Origin: Candidatus Azobacteroides pseudotrichonymphae
Lineage (GTDB): Bacteria; Bacteroidota; Bacteroidia; Bacteroidales; Azobacteroidaceae
NCBI GenBank assembly: GCA_002091395.1
Contig: AP017913.1
Coordinates: 364,001 to 428,000 of the forward strand
Length of the DNA stretch: 64,000 nt
Direction of reading: 5' to 3'
Below are positions 20,012 to 29,787 of this stretch, piece by piece; the first letter of the stretch is position 1, and the number at the start of each line of letters is the position of its first letter. The position numbers and the translations under genes were made by a program. The notes under the pieces are model-generated. The model saw only the letters and a program-made list of their open reading frames with translations, did not search any database and had not been told where the DNA came from.

Positions 20012-23000
20012 ATGGATAAAAAAGTTGCTTTGATACTAGAAAATGGGGTAATGTTTAAAGGTTATTCTTTTGGATATGAAATTCCAATTTCAGGTGAAGT
20101 AGTTTTTAATACAGCAATGGTCGGTTATCCTGAAAGTTTAACAGACCCATCTTATTCAGGACAAATTCTTACAGTTACTTACCCTTTAGTTGGAAACTAT
20201 GGAGTACCAGAAGATGATATAGTAAATGGACTTTCAAGATTTTATGAATCTGATAAAATTCATGTGAGTGGATTAGTTATTTCAGAGTATTCACATAAAT
20301 ATAGCCATTGGAATGCACGTAAAAGCTTAGGGGAATGGCTAAAAGAATATAAAATTCCTGGTATTTTTGGAGTTGATACTAGAGCAATTACTAAATTGAT
20401 TCGTGAACATGGATCCATAAAGGGTAAAATTGTATTTGATTCACCTAATGAAATTGATTTTGTAGATATTTCTCTAGAAAATTTAATGGAAAAAGTGAGC
20501 TGTAAAGAAATTTTGAAATATGGTAATGGAACTAAAACTGTTGTTTTAGTTGATTGTGGTGTAAAGCATAATATTATTCGTTGTTTACTAAAAAATGATA
20601 TTAATATTATTCGTGTTCCTTGGAATTATGATTTTAATAAGTTAGAATACGATGGATTATTTATTTCCAATGGACCTGGGAATCCAGAATATGGAGAAAT
20701 TATTGTGAGCCATATTAAAAACGCAATGAAAAATTATAAACCTATAATGGGTATTTGTATGGGAAATCAATTATTAGCGAAAGCAGGTGGTGCAACAACT
20801 TATAAATTGAAATATGGTCATAGAAGCCATAATCAACCTGTTATTCTCGCTGGGTCAAAAAGGTGTTTTATCACTTCTCAAAATCATGGTTACGCAGTAA
20901 ATACAACAAAATTAGGGAATAATTGGGAAATTTTGTTTACTAATATGAATGACAATTCTAATGAAGGAATTCGTCATAAAATACACCCATGGTTCTCAAC
21001 ACAATTTCATCCAGAAGCTTCTTCAGGACCAACAGACACGAAGTTTCTTTTTGAAATATTTATAGATAGTATCAATACATTAAAGGCATGCAGGAAACCA
21101 AAAAAAATATTCCCCATTTTCGATTCTAATTTACACAATTGCACATTCACACGGAAATATAAAAAAATTTTATTACTAGGATCTGGAGCATTAAAAATCG
21201 GTGAAGCAGGAGAGTTTGATTACTCTGGATCTCAAGCGTTAAAAGCTTTAAAAGAAGAGGGGATTTGTACTGTTTTAGTTAATCCGAATATAGCAACTGT
21301 ACAAACTTCAGAAGGAGTTGCCGATAAAATCTATTTTTTGCCAATTACTCCTTTTTTTGTAGAAAAAATAATAAAAAAAGAATGCCCAGATGGTATTTTA
21401 CTTTCATTTGGTGGGCAAACAGCACTCAATTGTGGAATCTCTCTTCATAAATCAGGAGTTTTTAAAAAATACAACGTAAATGTGTTAGGGACACCTATTC
21501 AATCTATTATTGATACAGAAGATCGAAAATTATTTGTGAAAAAATTAAATCAAATAAACATAAAATCAATTAATAGTATTGCAGTAGAAACAACTAAAGA
21601 TGCATACCAAGCAGCTGAAAAATTAGGTTATCCTATTATTATAAGGACAGCATATGCATTAGGTGGCTTAGGAAGTGGATTTTGTAATAATCAAAAACAA
21701 TTACGAGTTTTAGTTGAAAAGTCTTTTACTTATTCTAAACAATTACTAATAGAAAAATCATTAAAAGGCTGGAAAGAAATAGAATACGAAGTTGTCAGAG
21801 ATCGATACGATAATTGTATTGCAGTTTGCAATATGGAAAATTTTGATCCTTTGGGAATACACACAGGTGAAAGTATTGTTGTTGCTCCTTCACAGACTTT
21901 GACTAATCAAGAATATCACAAACTAAGAGAATCCTCTATTCGTATTATACGTCATATCGGTGTTATAGGTGAATGTAATGTACAATATGCTTTTGACCCC
22001 GCGTCAGAAGATTATAGAGTAATTGAAGTAAATGCCCGTTTAAGTCGTTCTTCAGCATTAGCTTCAAAAGCAACAGGATATCCTTTAGCTTTTATTGCAG
22101 CAAAATTAGCTTTAGGATATGGACTTCAAGAACTAAAAAATTCTGTTACTAAAACAACTACTGCGTTTTTCGAACCAGCTCTAGATTATATAGTTTGTAA
22201 AATTCCTCGTTGGGATTTAAATAAATTTCATGGAGTATCTAAGGAAATAGGGTCAAGTATGAAAAGTGTAGGAGAAGTAATGTCTATTGGCAGAAGTTTT
22301 GAGGAGGCAATTCAAAAAGGATTAAGAATGATTGCACAAGGAATGCATGGTTTTGTAGCAAATGAAAATATGAATGTATGCAACATTGACAAATCATTAT
22401 CTGAACCAACTGATAAACGTATATTTATAATTGCTCAAGCATTAAAAATTGGATATTCTATAGATCGCATACACGAATTAACTAAAATTGATTTATGGTT
22501 TCTTCAAAAATTACAATCAATTTATAATATTTCGAAAAAAATAGAAGAATATAAATTAATAAATGAATTACCAATTGATTTACTAAAAACTGCTAAACAA
22601 AAGGGGTTTTCAGATTATCAAATTACTAAGTTGTTATATAAAAATTCTGATGTAGCAGAAATTAAAAGTTTGTTTTTGAGGAAACATCGTAAATTGCTAG
22701 GTATTAACCCTGTTGTAAAACAAATTGATACTTTGGCTGCTGAGTATCCAGCTTTAACTAATTATTTATATTTAACGTATAATGGAATAGAAAATGATGT
22801 TAGTTTTTTTAAAAACAAAAAATCAATAATTGTTTTAGGTTCTGGAGCTTATTGTATCGGTAGTAGTGTGGAATTTGATTGGTGTTCAGTAAATACTTTA
22901 GAAACTATTCAAAAAAAAGGATTTAAAGGAGTAATGATTAATTATAATCCAGAAACAGTTTCTACAGATTATGATATATGTGATCGTTTATATTTTGATG

Positions 23001-24364
23001 AGCTGACTTATGAAAGAGTTGTAGACATTACTGAACTGGAAAATCCAAAAGGTATAATTTTATCTACTGGTGGACAAATTCCAAATAATCTTGCTCTTGC
23101 TTTAAACAAAACTGGCATAATGATTTTAGGAACAAGTGCTTTTAGTATAGACAATGCTGAAAATAGGCATAAATTTTCTTCAATGCTTGACTGTTTAAAA
23201 ATTAATCAGCCTAAGTGGCAAGAGTTGAGTTCATTGTCAGATATAGATAAATTCATTAAAAAAGTAGGATTCCCAGTATTACTCCGCCCATCTTATGTAT
23301 TGTCAGGAGCAGCTATGAATGTTTGCTCCAATCACATTGAATTGAAATCTTTTTTAGAATTAGCTACTAAGATTTCTAAAAAACATCCAGTTGTAGTGAG
23401 TGAATTTATACAAAATGCTAAAGAAATAGAAATAGATGCAGTTGCAAATCATGGAGAAATTGTTACATATGCTATTTCAGAACACATCGAATTTGCTGGC
23501 ATTCATTCTGGTGATGCAACTATACAGTTTCCACCACAAAAATTATATGTAGAAACAGTTCGAAAAATAAAAAAAATAACAAAATTAATTTCAAAAGCAT
23601 TACACATAACTGGTCCATTCAATATACAATTTTTAGCGAAAGATAATGAAATTAAAGTGATAGAATGTAATTTGCGTGCTTCAAGAAGCTTTCCTTTTGT
23701 ATCTAAAGTATTAAAATTAAATTTTATAGACTTAGCTACTCGTGTAATGCTAGGAGAATTAATTAATAAACCAAACAAAAATGAATTTGATTTAAATTAT
23801 ATTGGGATTAAAGCTTCGCAATTTTCTTTTTCACGTTTACAAAAAGTAGACCCTATATTGGGAGTAGATATGTTATCTACTGGAGAAGTTGGATGTATAG
23901 GTGATAATTATTATGAAGCAGTATTGAAAGCATTGCTTTCAGTTGGAATAAATATTCCAAAAAAAAGTATATTGATATCTGCTGGTAACTTGCGATCTAA
24001 AGTAGATCTTTTACGTGCATGTTTTTTATTACAAGAGAAAGGATATGTTTTGTATGCTACTGAAGGAACTCATAAATTTTTTTCTAATAATAGAATTTCT
24101 TCTATTCGTGTATACTTGCCTAATGAAAAGAGAAGTCCATCTGTTTTTGATGTAATTCGTAAAAAATATGTAGACCTAATAATAAATATTCCAAAAAATT
24201 TAACTCATGGAGAATTGTCGAGTGGATATAAAATTAGACGTGGAGCAGTAGATTTCAATATACCATTATTGACTAATGCACGTCTTGCTTCAGCATTTAT
24301 ATATGCTTTTTGTGCAATAGACTTAAATAAAATTTCCATTAAGAGTTTAGATGAATACAAATGA
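20012..24364 (+). CDS. carAB: Carbamoyl-phosphate synthase, small and large subunits fused (CarA-CarB)
   Basis: A single 1450-residue frame. Residues 1-~355 are the glutaminase CarA, with the nucleophile Cys249 in GICMGNQ and the His333/Glu335 pair in FHPEAS. A basic linker of about 25 residues follows. From about 383 to the end is a full CarB: KKILLLGSGALKIGEAGEFD opens the first synthetase half, IIVLGSGAYCIGSSVEFDW the second, and a C-terminal MGS-like allosteric domain follows. Separate genes are the bacterial rule; fused forms are known from eukaryotic CPS. Each part is full length and resembles Bacteroidetes CarA and CarB, so the fusion looks local and recent. It feeds pyrimidine (PyrK, PyrD, PyrH here) and arginine synthesis. 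Confidence 0.95.
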   Translation: MDKKVALILENGVMFKGYSFGYEIPISGEVVFNTAMVGYPESLTDPSYSGQILTVTYPLVGNYGVPEDDIVNGLSRFYESDKIHVSGLVISEYSHKYSHWNARKSLGEWLKEYKIPGIFGVDTRAITKLIREHGSIKGKIVFDSPNEIDFVDISLENLMEKVSCKEILKYGNGTKTVVLVDCGVKHNIIRCLLKNDINIIRVPWNYDFNKLEYDGLFISNGPGNPEYGEIIVSHIKNAMKNYKPIMGICMGNQLLAKAGGATTYKLKYGHRSHNQPVILAGSKRCFITSQNHGYAVNTTKLGNNWEILFTNMNDNSNEGIRHKIHPWFSTQFHPEASSGPTDTKFLFEIFIDSINTLKACRKPKKIFPIFDSNLHNCTFTRKYKKILLLGSGALKIGEAGEFDYSGSQALKALKEEGICTVLVNPNIATVQTSEGVADKIYFLPITPFFVEKIIKKECPDGILLSFGGQTALNCGISLHKSGVFKKYNVNVLGTPIQSIIDTEDRKLFVKKLNQINIKSINSIAVETTKDAYQAAEKLGYPIIIRTAYALGGLGSGFCNNQKQLRVLVEKSFTYSKQLLIEKSLKGWKEIEYEVVRDRYDNCIAVCNMENFDPLGIHTGESIVVAPSQTLTNQEYHKLRESSIRIIRHIGVIGECNVQYAFDPASEDYRVIEVNARLSRSSALASKATGYPLAFIAAKLALGYGLQELKNSVTKTTTAFFEPALDYIVCKIPRWDLNKFHGVSKEIGSSMKSVGEVMSIGRSFEEAIQKGLRMIAQGMHGFVANENMNVCNIDKSLSEPTDKRIFIIAQALKIGYSIDRIHELTKIDLWFLQKLQSIYNISKKIEEYKLINELPIDLLKTAKQKGFSDYQITKLLYKNSDVAEIKSLFLRKHRKLLGINPVVKQIDTLAAEYPALTNYLYLTYNGIENDVSFFKNKKSIIVLGSGAYCIGSSVEFDWCSVNTLETIQKKGFKGVMINYNPETVSTDYDICDRLYFDELTYERVVDITELENPKGIILSTGGQIPNNLALALNKTGIMILGTSAFSIDNAENRHKFSSMLDCLKINQPKWQELSSLSDIDKFIKKVGFPVLLRPSYVLSGAAMNVCSNHIELKSFLELATKISKKHPVVVSEFIQNAKEIEIDAVANHGEIVTYAISEHIEFAGIHSGDATIQFPPQKLYVETVRKIKKITKLISKALHITGPFNIQFLAKDNEIKVIECNLRASRSFPFVSKVLKLNFIDLATRVMLGELINKPNKNEFDLNYIGIKASQFSFSRLQKVDPILGVDMLSTGEVGCIGDNYYEAVLKALLSVGINIPKKSILISAGNLRSKVDLLRACFLLQEKGYVLYATEGTHKFFSNNRISSIRVYLPNEKRSPSVFDVIRKKYVDLIINIPKNLTHGELSSGYKIRRGAVDFNIPLLTNARLASAFIYAFCAIDLNKISIKSLDEYK

Positions 24365-24414
24365 ATACTTATATTAAAATAATTTTTGTTAAAAATTTTG
24401 TTTATTTTTAACAT

Positions 24415-25575
24415 GTGGTTCTAAAAATTTTTAAAAAATTGAATTCGAAATTTATAATACTAAAAGAGGTTAGTAATAATAGTTCTCTCAAGAAATTTGT
24501 TCTTTTTAGTAAAAAATTATATAAAGGGCATCCATATTATGTCCCTGGGTTAGTTATGGATGAATTAACAACTTTACGAAAAGACAAAAATCCAGCCTTT
24601 GAATTTTGTGAGTCAGTTTATTATTTAGCATATAGAGGAACCCAAATAGTCGGGAAAATTGCTGGAATAATTAATCATCGTGCTAATGAAATATGGAATC
24701 AACGATATGCTAGATTTGGATTTGTAGATTTTATAGATGATGAACAAGTATCAAAAGCATTATTTGAAGCAGTTGAAAAATGGGCAAAAGATAAAGGAAT
24801 GAATGCTATTCATGGTCCATTAGGATTTACCGGATTAGATCATGAAGGATTGCTTATTTTAGGATTCAATCAATTAGGAACAATGGCAACAACCTATAAT
24901 TTTTCTTATTATGAAAAACATTTAATTAAAGCAGGGTATAAAAAAGATCAAGATTGGAAAGAATTTCATATTCAGATACCAAAATATATTCCGGATAAGC
25001 ATTGTCGTATTTCAAAAATTATTACACAAAGATACGGACTCAAAATAGTCAAATGTAAGTGTGTAAAACAATTGTTTTCCTATGCAAAAAAAATATTCGA
25101 ATTATTGAATAAATCTTATGGTCCTCTTTATGGATACTCAAAATTTTCTGATAAACAAATAGAATATTATACTAAAATTTATATTCCTTTTTTGCGCTTA
25201 AAAATGGTAACATTGATTGTTCGTGAACTAGATGATGCAGTAATAGGAATTGGGATTGCGATACCAAGTCTTTCCAAAGCATTACAAAAAGCAAAAGGAA
25301 GATTGTTTCCATTTGGATGGTTTTACTTATTGAAATCACTATATGGCAAAAACAAAATTGTCGATTTATATCTTATTGGAATACATCCAAAATATCAAAA
25401 TAAAGGAGTGAATGCTTTACTATTTTATGATTTAATTCCAATTTTAAATACAAAAAAATTTCTATACGCTGAAAGTAATCCAGAGTTAGAATCGAATAAA
25501 AAAGTACAATTACAATGGAATTATTTCAGTACTGAACATGTTAGAACACGTAGAGCTTTTATAAAACATTTGTAA
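24415..25575 (+). CDS. GNAT-like N-acetyltransferase family protein
   Basis: 386 residues from a GTG at 24415; an ATG two bases earlier is out of frame. Conserved Bacteroidetes protein of unknown substrate with a GNAT-like C-terminal part, where DLYLIGIHPKYQNKGVNALL resembles the acetyl-CoA-binding motif A. The N-terminal half holds GHPYYVPGLVMDE and IHGPLGFTGLDHEG, characteristic of this family. It begins 50 bases after carAB and may be cotranscribed. I cannot say what it acetylates, or whether it does. Confidence 0.7.
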   Translation: MVLKIFKKLNSKFIILKEVSNNSSLKKFVLFSKKLYKGHPYYVPGLVMDELTTLRKDKNPAFEFCESVYYLAYRGTQIVGKIAGIINHRANEIWNQRYARFGFVDFIDDEQVSKALFEAVEKWAKDKGMNAIHGPLGFTGLDHEGLLILGFNQLGTMATTYNFSYYEKHLIKAGYKKDQDWKEFHIQIPKYIPDKHCRISKIITQRYGLKIVKCKCVKQLFSYAKKIFELLNKSYGPLYGYSKFSDKQIEYYTKIYIPFLRLKMVTLIVRELDDAVIGIGIAIPSLSKALQKAKGRLFPFGWFYLLKSLYGKNKIVDLYLIGIHPKYQNKGVNALLFYDLIPILNTKKFLYAESNPELESNKKVQLQWNYFSTEHVRTRRAFIKHL

Positions 25576-25762
25576 CATGTTTGTACGTAGAAACAAACTT
25601 CTAGTATACAATTATCTATTAATTTTTTTATAGCATATTAGTAATTATTAGCATAGTATTTTACGTAAAAGAAAGAGAAGAATATAACTAAACTTTTTTT
25701 TCAATATTTAAAAATATATTATAGAATATAACTTTCTGTATTTTTGCCATAAATTTATAAAA

Positions 25763-26836
25763 ATGAAACGTATTGCTATTAAAATAGGGACTAGTGTTTT
25801 AACACGTGCAGATGGAACATTAAACGTCACTAGAATGTCATCTTTAATAGATCAAATGGCGGAGTTACATGGATGCGGAACAGAAATTATTATAATTTCT
25901 TCTGGAGCAGTAGCTTCTGGTCGTAATGAAATTAAAATAGAAAAAAAATTAGATTCTGTTTCGGCTAGGCAGCTTTATTCTGCAATAGGGCAAACAAAAT
26001 TGATTAATCGGTATTACGAATTATTTCGTAACTATGGAATTATTTGTGGACAAGTATTAACTACTAAAGAAAATTTTAGTAGTCGAGTACATTATCTCAA
26101 TCAAAAACATTGTATGATGGTAATGTTAGAAAATAAAGTTATTCCAATCGTGAATGAAAATGATACTATTTCTGTTGATGAACTTATGTTTACTGATAAT
26201 GATGAATTATCAGCTTTAATTACTACTATGATGAAAATGGATTCATTAATTATTTTAAGTGATGTAGATGGTATTTACAATGGAGCTCCTACAGATCCTA
26301 ATGCCGATATTATTCAAGAAATAACATTAGATGAAAATATTTCAAATTATATTGTTAAATCTATTCAATCTTCTTTTGGAAGAGGGGGAATGCAAAGTAA
26401 ATATCGTATAGCAAAAGAAGTGGCAAGTAAAGGAATTTCAGTTATTATTGCTAATGGTCAACGTGAAAATATTTTACTTTCTTTACTACGAGGGAAAAAT
26501 ACTGTAATTCATACCAAATTTAAACCAGCAAAAAAATCAATTAGTAGTGTAAAAACATGGGTTTCTTATTCCAAAGATTTTGCTAAGGGAGATATATATA
26601 TTAATGATGGAGTTATTAAAGCTATTAAAGAAATAAGAACAGTTAGTATTCTTTTCGTAGGAATTGTTCGTATTGTTGGGAATTTTGAAAAAGATGATAT
26701 TATTAGAATAGTGGATAAAAATGGATTTAAAATAGGAGTTGGGAAATCTAATTATAGCAGTAAAGAAGCAGCTAAATATATAGGTAAGCATTCTATAAAA
26801 CCATTAATACATTATAATTATCTTTATATCGAATAG
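25763..26836 (+). CDS. proB: Glutamate 5-kinase
   Basis: 357 residues. First step of proline synthesis, phosphorylating glutamate. The amino acid kinase domain covers about 1-255, with KIGTSVLT at the start, ISSGAVASG, NENDTIS and LSDVDGIYNG; the remaining ~90 residues form a C-terminal PUA domain. It lies 24 bases before proA, as in most bacteria. The PUA domain is usually tied to proline feedback inhibition. Confidence 0.96.
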   Translation: MKRIAIKIGTSVLTRADGTLNVTRMSSLIDQMAELHGCGTEIIIISSGAVASGRNEIKIEKKLDSVSARQLYSAIGQTKLINRYYELFRNYGIICGQVLTTKENFSSRVHYLNQKHCMMVMLENKVIPIVNENDTISVDELMFTDNDELSALITTMMKMDSLIILSDVDGIYNGAPTDPNADIIQEITLDENISNYIVKSIQSSFGRGGMQSKYRIAKEVASKGISVIIANGQRENILLSLLRGKNTVIHTKFKPAKKSISSVKTWVSYSKDFAKGDIYINDGVIKAIKEIRTVSILFVGIVRIVGNFEKDDIIRIVDKNGFKIGVGKSNYSSKEAAKYIGKHSIKPLIHYNYLYIE

Positions 26837-26860
26837 TTATAAATATTAATTAATTTTTGT

Positions 26861-28114
26861 ATGAAAGATCAAATAAAAACTCTTTTGCAACATATAGCAG
26901 TTGCTTCTCGTACTTTGAAAAACATAAATAATATAACTATTAAAAATATTTTGAATGATACAGCTGATTGTTTATTAAAAAATCAAAATAATGTACTTTA
27001 TGCTAATTCTAAAGATCTATCACGTATGAATTTGTCTAGTCCAAAATACGATAGACTAAAATTGACAAAAAAACGGTTACAAAGTATGGCAGATGATATG
27101 AGAAACGTTGCTTCTCTTCCTTCTCCTATTGGGAAAATCCTTGATAAAGTAGTTTGTCAAAATGGCATGGTAATCAAAAAAGTAAGTATTCCTTTTGGTG
27201 TTGTTGGTGTTATTTACGAAGCTCGTCCAAATGTGACTTTTGATGTTTTTGCATTGTGCTTTAAAAGTTGTAATGCTTGTATATTGAAAGGAGGATCCGA
27301 TGCTGATTTATCTAATCATGAATTAATAAGTATAATTCATCAGGTTTTAAAAAAATATAATGTTAATGTAAATATATGTACATTGCTACCTTCAAATAAA
27401 AAAACAACAACGGCCATGTTAAATGCAGTTGGATTAATAGATTTAATCATTCCACGAGGAGGTAGTTCATTAATTAACTTTGTACGACGTAATGCTCTAG
27501 TTCCAATAATCGAAACAGGAGCCGGTATTTGTCATACATATTTTGATAAAGACGGAGATAAAAATAAAGGTGAAGCAATTATTAATAATGCAAAAACACG
27601 TCGTGTAAGTGTATGTAATGCATTAGACTGTTTAATTATTCACAAAGATAGGTTAAATGATTTGCCTTATATATGTAATAATTTATCAACAAATAACGTT
27701 ATCATTTATGCAGATGCATATTCACATAAAGTCTTGGAAACCTGTTATCCTTCTAATTTGCTTCAACAAGCAACAGAAGAAAGTTTTGGCACAGAATTTT
27801 TAGATTATAAAATGAGCATTCGAACTGTAAATAATATTAATGAAGCCATAGACCACATAATTCATTATAGTTCAAAACATAGTGAATGCATTGTGAGTGA
27901 ATCCAAAAAAGCTATTAAATTATTCTTGCACACAATTGACGCGGCTTGTATTTATGCTAATGTGTCAACTGCTTTCACTGATGGATCTCAATTTGGTATG
28001 GGAGCAGAAATAGGTATTAGTACGCAAAAATTACATGCACGTGGTCCGATGTCATTAAAAGAGTTAACTACATATAAATACCTTATTGAAGGTTACGGCC
28101 AAGTACGTAATTAA
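26861..28114 (+). CDS. proA: Gamma-glutamyl phosphate reductase
   Basis: 417 residues. NADPH-dependent reductase forming glutamate semialdehyde, which cyclises and is reduced to proline by ProC (not in this window). The aldehyde dehydrogenase-type fold is intact: GVVGVIYEARPNVTFD binds cofactor, and the catalytic cysteine lies in ETGAGICHTYFD. FGMGAEIGISTQKLHARGP near the C-terminus is diagnostic. Its stop lies about 110 bases before the 3' end of the convergent rnpB. Confidence 0.97.
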   Translation: MKDQIKTLLQHIAVASRTLKNINNITIKNILNDTADCLLKNQNNVLYANSKDLSRMNLSSPKYDRLKLTKKRLQSMADDMRNVASLPSPIGKILDKVVCQNGMVIKKVSIPFGVVGVIYEARPNVTFDVFALCFKSCNACILKGGSDADLSNHELISIIHQVLKKYNVNVNICTLLPSNKKTTTAMLNAVGLIDLIIPRGGSSLINFVRRNALVPIIETGAGICHTYFDKDGDKNKGEAIINNAKTRRVSVCNALDCLIIHKDRLNDLPYICNNLSTNNVIIYADAYSHKVLETCYPSNLLQQATEESFGTEFLDYKMSIRTVNNINEAIDHIIHYSSKHSECIVSESKKAIKLFLHTIDAACIYANVSTAFTDGSQFGMGAEIGISTQKLHARGPMSLKELTTYKYLIEGYGQVRN

Positions 28115-28202
28115 GTATAAACATTCTAAAAGTCATGTTCAAATTACTATTAAATCCAACAGTAATGATAGTAAACAATTGATAAACAAAATTCTAATAT
28201 AC

Positions 28203-28217
28203 AAAAGTGAAACTTTT
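28203..28217 (-). terminator. Possible rnpB terminator hairpin
   Basis: AAAAGT and ACTTTT pair across a 3-base loop just past the 3' end of RNase P RNA. The stem is short and only weakly followed by T on the minus strand, so this is tentative. Confidence 0.3.
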
Positions 28218-28221
28218 AATG

Positions 28222-28590
28222 AAAGTAGTCAATCTATAAGCCGGATTCTGTTTCTGAATAAAAAATTATACAGATGACTGTCATTTATCTAGATTTAATG
28301 TCACCATTAAATTCAAGCGGTTCACCCCCCGGCATCGGACGAGTAATCCTACGATTTCGCCGGTATACATAACCTTGCAACTCTTGAGTAGTACAGATTT
28401 TATATCACTATAAAATCTAGTAAGATCTTACTTTACCTTCTCACCCTTACCTTAATTTAATTTATAAGGCGGTTTTTTTCTTCTACTTTACTTTGTTTTT
28501 GCAAACAACTATTAGTTAAATAGCAAGTTACTCTACGTTGTCCGGACTTTCCTCTTTTAATAAAAAAGCGACAGTCTGATTGACTACTAT
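28222..28590 (-). ncRNA. rnpB: RNase P RNA (bacterial type)
   Basis: On the minus strand GAGGAAAGTCCGGAC, the P4/CR I signature, lies near the 5' end and AGAATCCGGCTTATAGAT near the 3' end. Outer helix P1 is visible as AGTAGTCAATC at the 5' end pairing exactly with GATTGACTACT at the 3' end, which fixes the ends to within a few bases. Conserved internal blocks (GGGTGAGAAGG and the run that reads CCCCCCGG on the plus strand) are present. Length is about 369 bases. Upstream on the minus strand lies a 38-bp tandem repeat. Confidence 0.95.
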
Positions 28591-28605
28591 CAGTTCTATA
28601 AAATT

Positions 28606-28756
28606 AAATTATTTATCACAAACAGTATATACATTATATGTATAAATTATTTATCACAAACAGTATATACATTATATGTATAAATTATTTATCACAAACA
28701 GTATATACATTATATGTATAAATTATTTATCACAAACAGTATATACATTATATGTA
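28606..28756. repeat. Four tandem copies of a 38-bp unit upstream of rnpB
   Basis: Exact head-to-tail copies start at 28606, 28644, 28682 and 28720; the last ends one base short. Each unit holds ATACAT-TAT-ATGTAT, a small palindrome, and on the minus strand GTTTGTGATAAATAA. The copy nearest rnpB would place a TTTG (-33-like) a plausible distance upstream of the RNase P RNA start, so the array may be a multiplied promoter-upstream segment. There are no spacers, so it is not CRISPR. Confidence 0.9.
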
Positions 28757-28966
28757 CTAAAAATAAAATAATATTATAAAACCTTATAATCCAGCATGTT
28801 ATATACTAAAATTAAATTTTTTAATTAAAAAATCATTAAATTTATTGATTACATATGTAAAATGTCAATATTAATTGGCATTAATACAATTTATTTTTTT
28901 AAAAACCAATACATTATAAATGATTTTTAAAGTAAAACTTTAAATTAAAATGCAAGTAATTTAAAC

Positions 28967-29247
28967 AATTATGTACTTTTGTAAAAATAATTATGTACTT
29001 TTGTAAAAATAATTATGTACTTTTGTAAAAATAATTATGTACTTTTGTAAAAATAATTATGTACTTTTGTAAAAATAATTATGTACTTTTGTAAAAATAA
29101 TTATGTACTTTTGTAAAAATAATTATGTACTTTTGTAAAAATAATTATGTACTTTTGTAAAAATAATTATGTACTTTTGTAAAAACAATTATGTACTTTT
29201 GTAAAAATAATTATGTACTTTTGTAAAAATAATTATGTACTTTTGTA
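28967..29247. repeat. Thirteen tandem copies of a 22-bp unit ending at the XRE gene start
   Basis: Unit AATTATGTACTTTTGTAAAAAT, 12 full copies plus a 17-base partial copy, with one visible change (C for T at 29186). Each unit contains TACTTTTG, an exact match to the Bacteroidetes -7 promoter element TAnnTTTG. The last copy runs straight into the regulator's ATG at 29247. Near-identity of the copies implies recent expansion or active homogenisation. Confidence 0.93.
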
Positions 29248-29726
29248 TGACAGTTGATGAAATAGGAAATAGGATTAAAATTTTAATAGAAAAAGAGAAT
29301 ACAACTCCACAATTATTCGCAAATGAAATAGGAATTACACTAGGTGGATTGAATCACATTTTAACAGGAAGAAATAGACCTCGTTATGATTTTTTGTTAA
29401 AAATTATTAATAAATATGTAAATATAAATTTAGATTGGTTGATTTTAGGTAATCTGCCTATGTATAAAGAAGAAAAATTAGATCCATCTAAAACAACTAC
29501 ATCTACATTATTTGATGCAGACAATAATGATTTACTTATGCAAAAAAAATTATACAAAATAGAGGATATAAAAGAGAAGAATAAAATGAATAAATCAAAA
29601 AAAATACATTTTGAACAATCACTAATTCACCCTTTATCAGAAAATGATTCATTTTCTGAGTCCATAGAAAAGATAATAGTTTATTTTAAGAATAAAACAT
29701 ATGTAACATTAAAGCCAGAAAAATAG
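29247..29726 (+). CDS. XRE-family helix-turn-helix regulator
   Basis: 159 residues from the ATG at 29247; an in-frame ATG at 29235 lies inside the repeat array and would add MYFC, not seen in the family. Residues about 5-70 are a Cro/C1-type HTH (IGITLGGLNHILTGRNRPRYDFLLKI), followed by NLDWLILGNLPMY, typical of Bacteroidetes XRE proteins. The rest is lysine-rich and probably flexible. It may regulate itself through the 22-bp repeats that precede it, by inference. No toxin-like partner is adjacent; pyrK follows 61 bases downstream. Confidence 0.85.
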   Translation: MTVDEIGNRIKILIEKENTTPQLFANEIGITLGGLNHILTGRNRPRYDFLLKIINKYVNINLDWLILGNLPMYKEEKLDPSKTTTSTLFDADNNDLLMQKKLYKIEDIKEKNKMNKSKKIHFEQSLIHPLSENDSFSESIEKIIVYFKNKTYVTLKPEK

Positions 29727-29787
29727 ATACAAATTTTTATCCGTCAAATTATTTTATATATGTAAATCTCACCTTAAAAGTAAATTT

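Noticed and set aside
28086..28277. 63-codon plus-strand frame after proA
   Set aside because: It overlaps the end of proA and the 3' part of rnpB and is low-complexity.
28606..28756. DnaA boxes in the 38-bp repeats (TTATCACAA)
   Set aside because: Compared with TTATCCACA one base is missing, so the match fails at several positions; no dnaA or other origin gene is near.
28606..29247. Possible CRISPR array
   Set aside because: Units follow each other directly with no spacers, are AT-rich with no typical repeat structure, and no cas genes are present.
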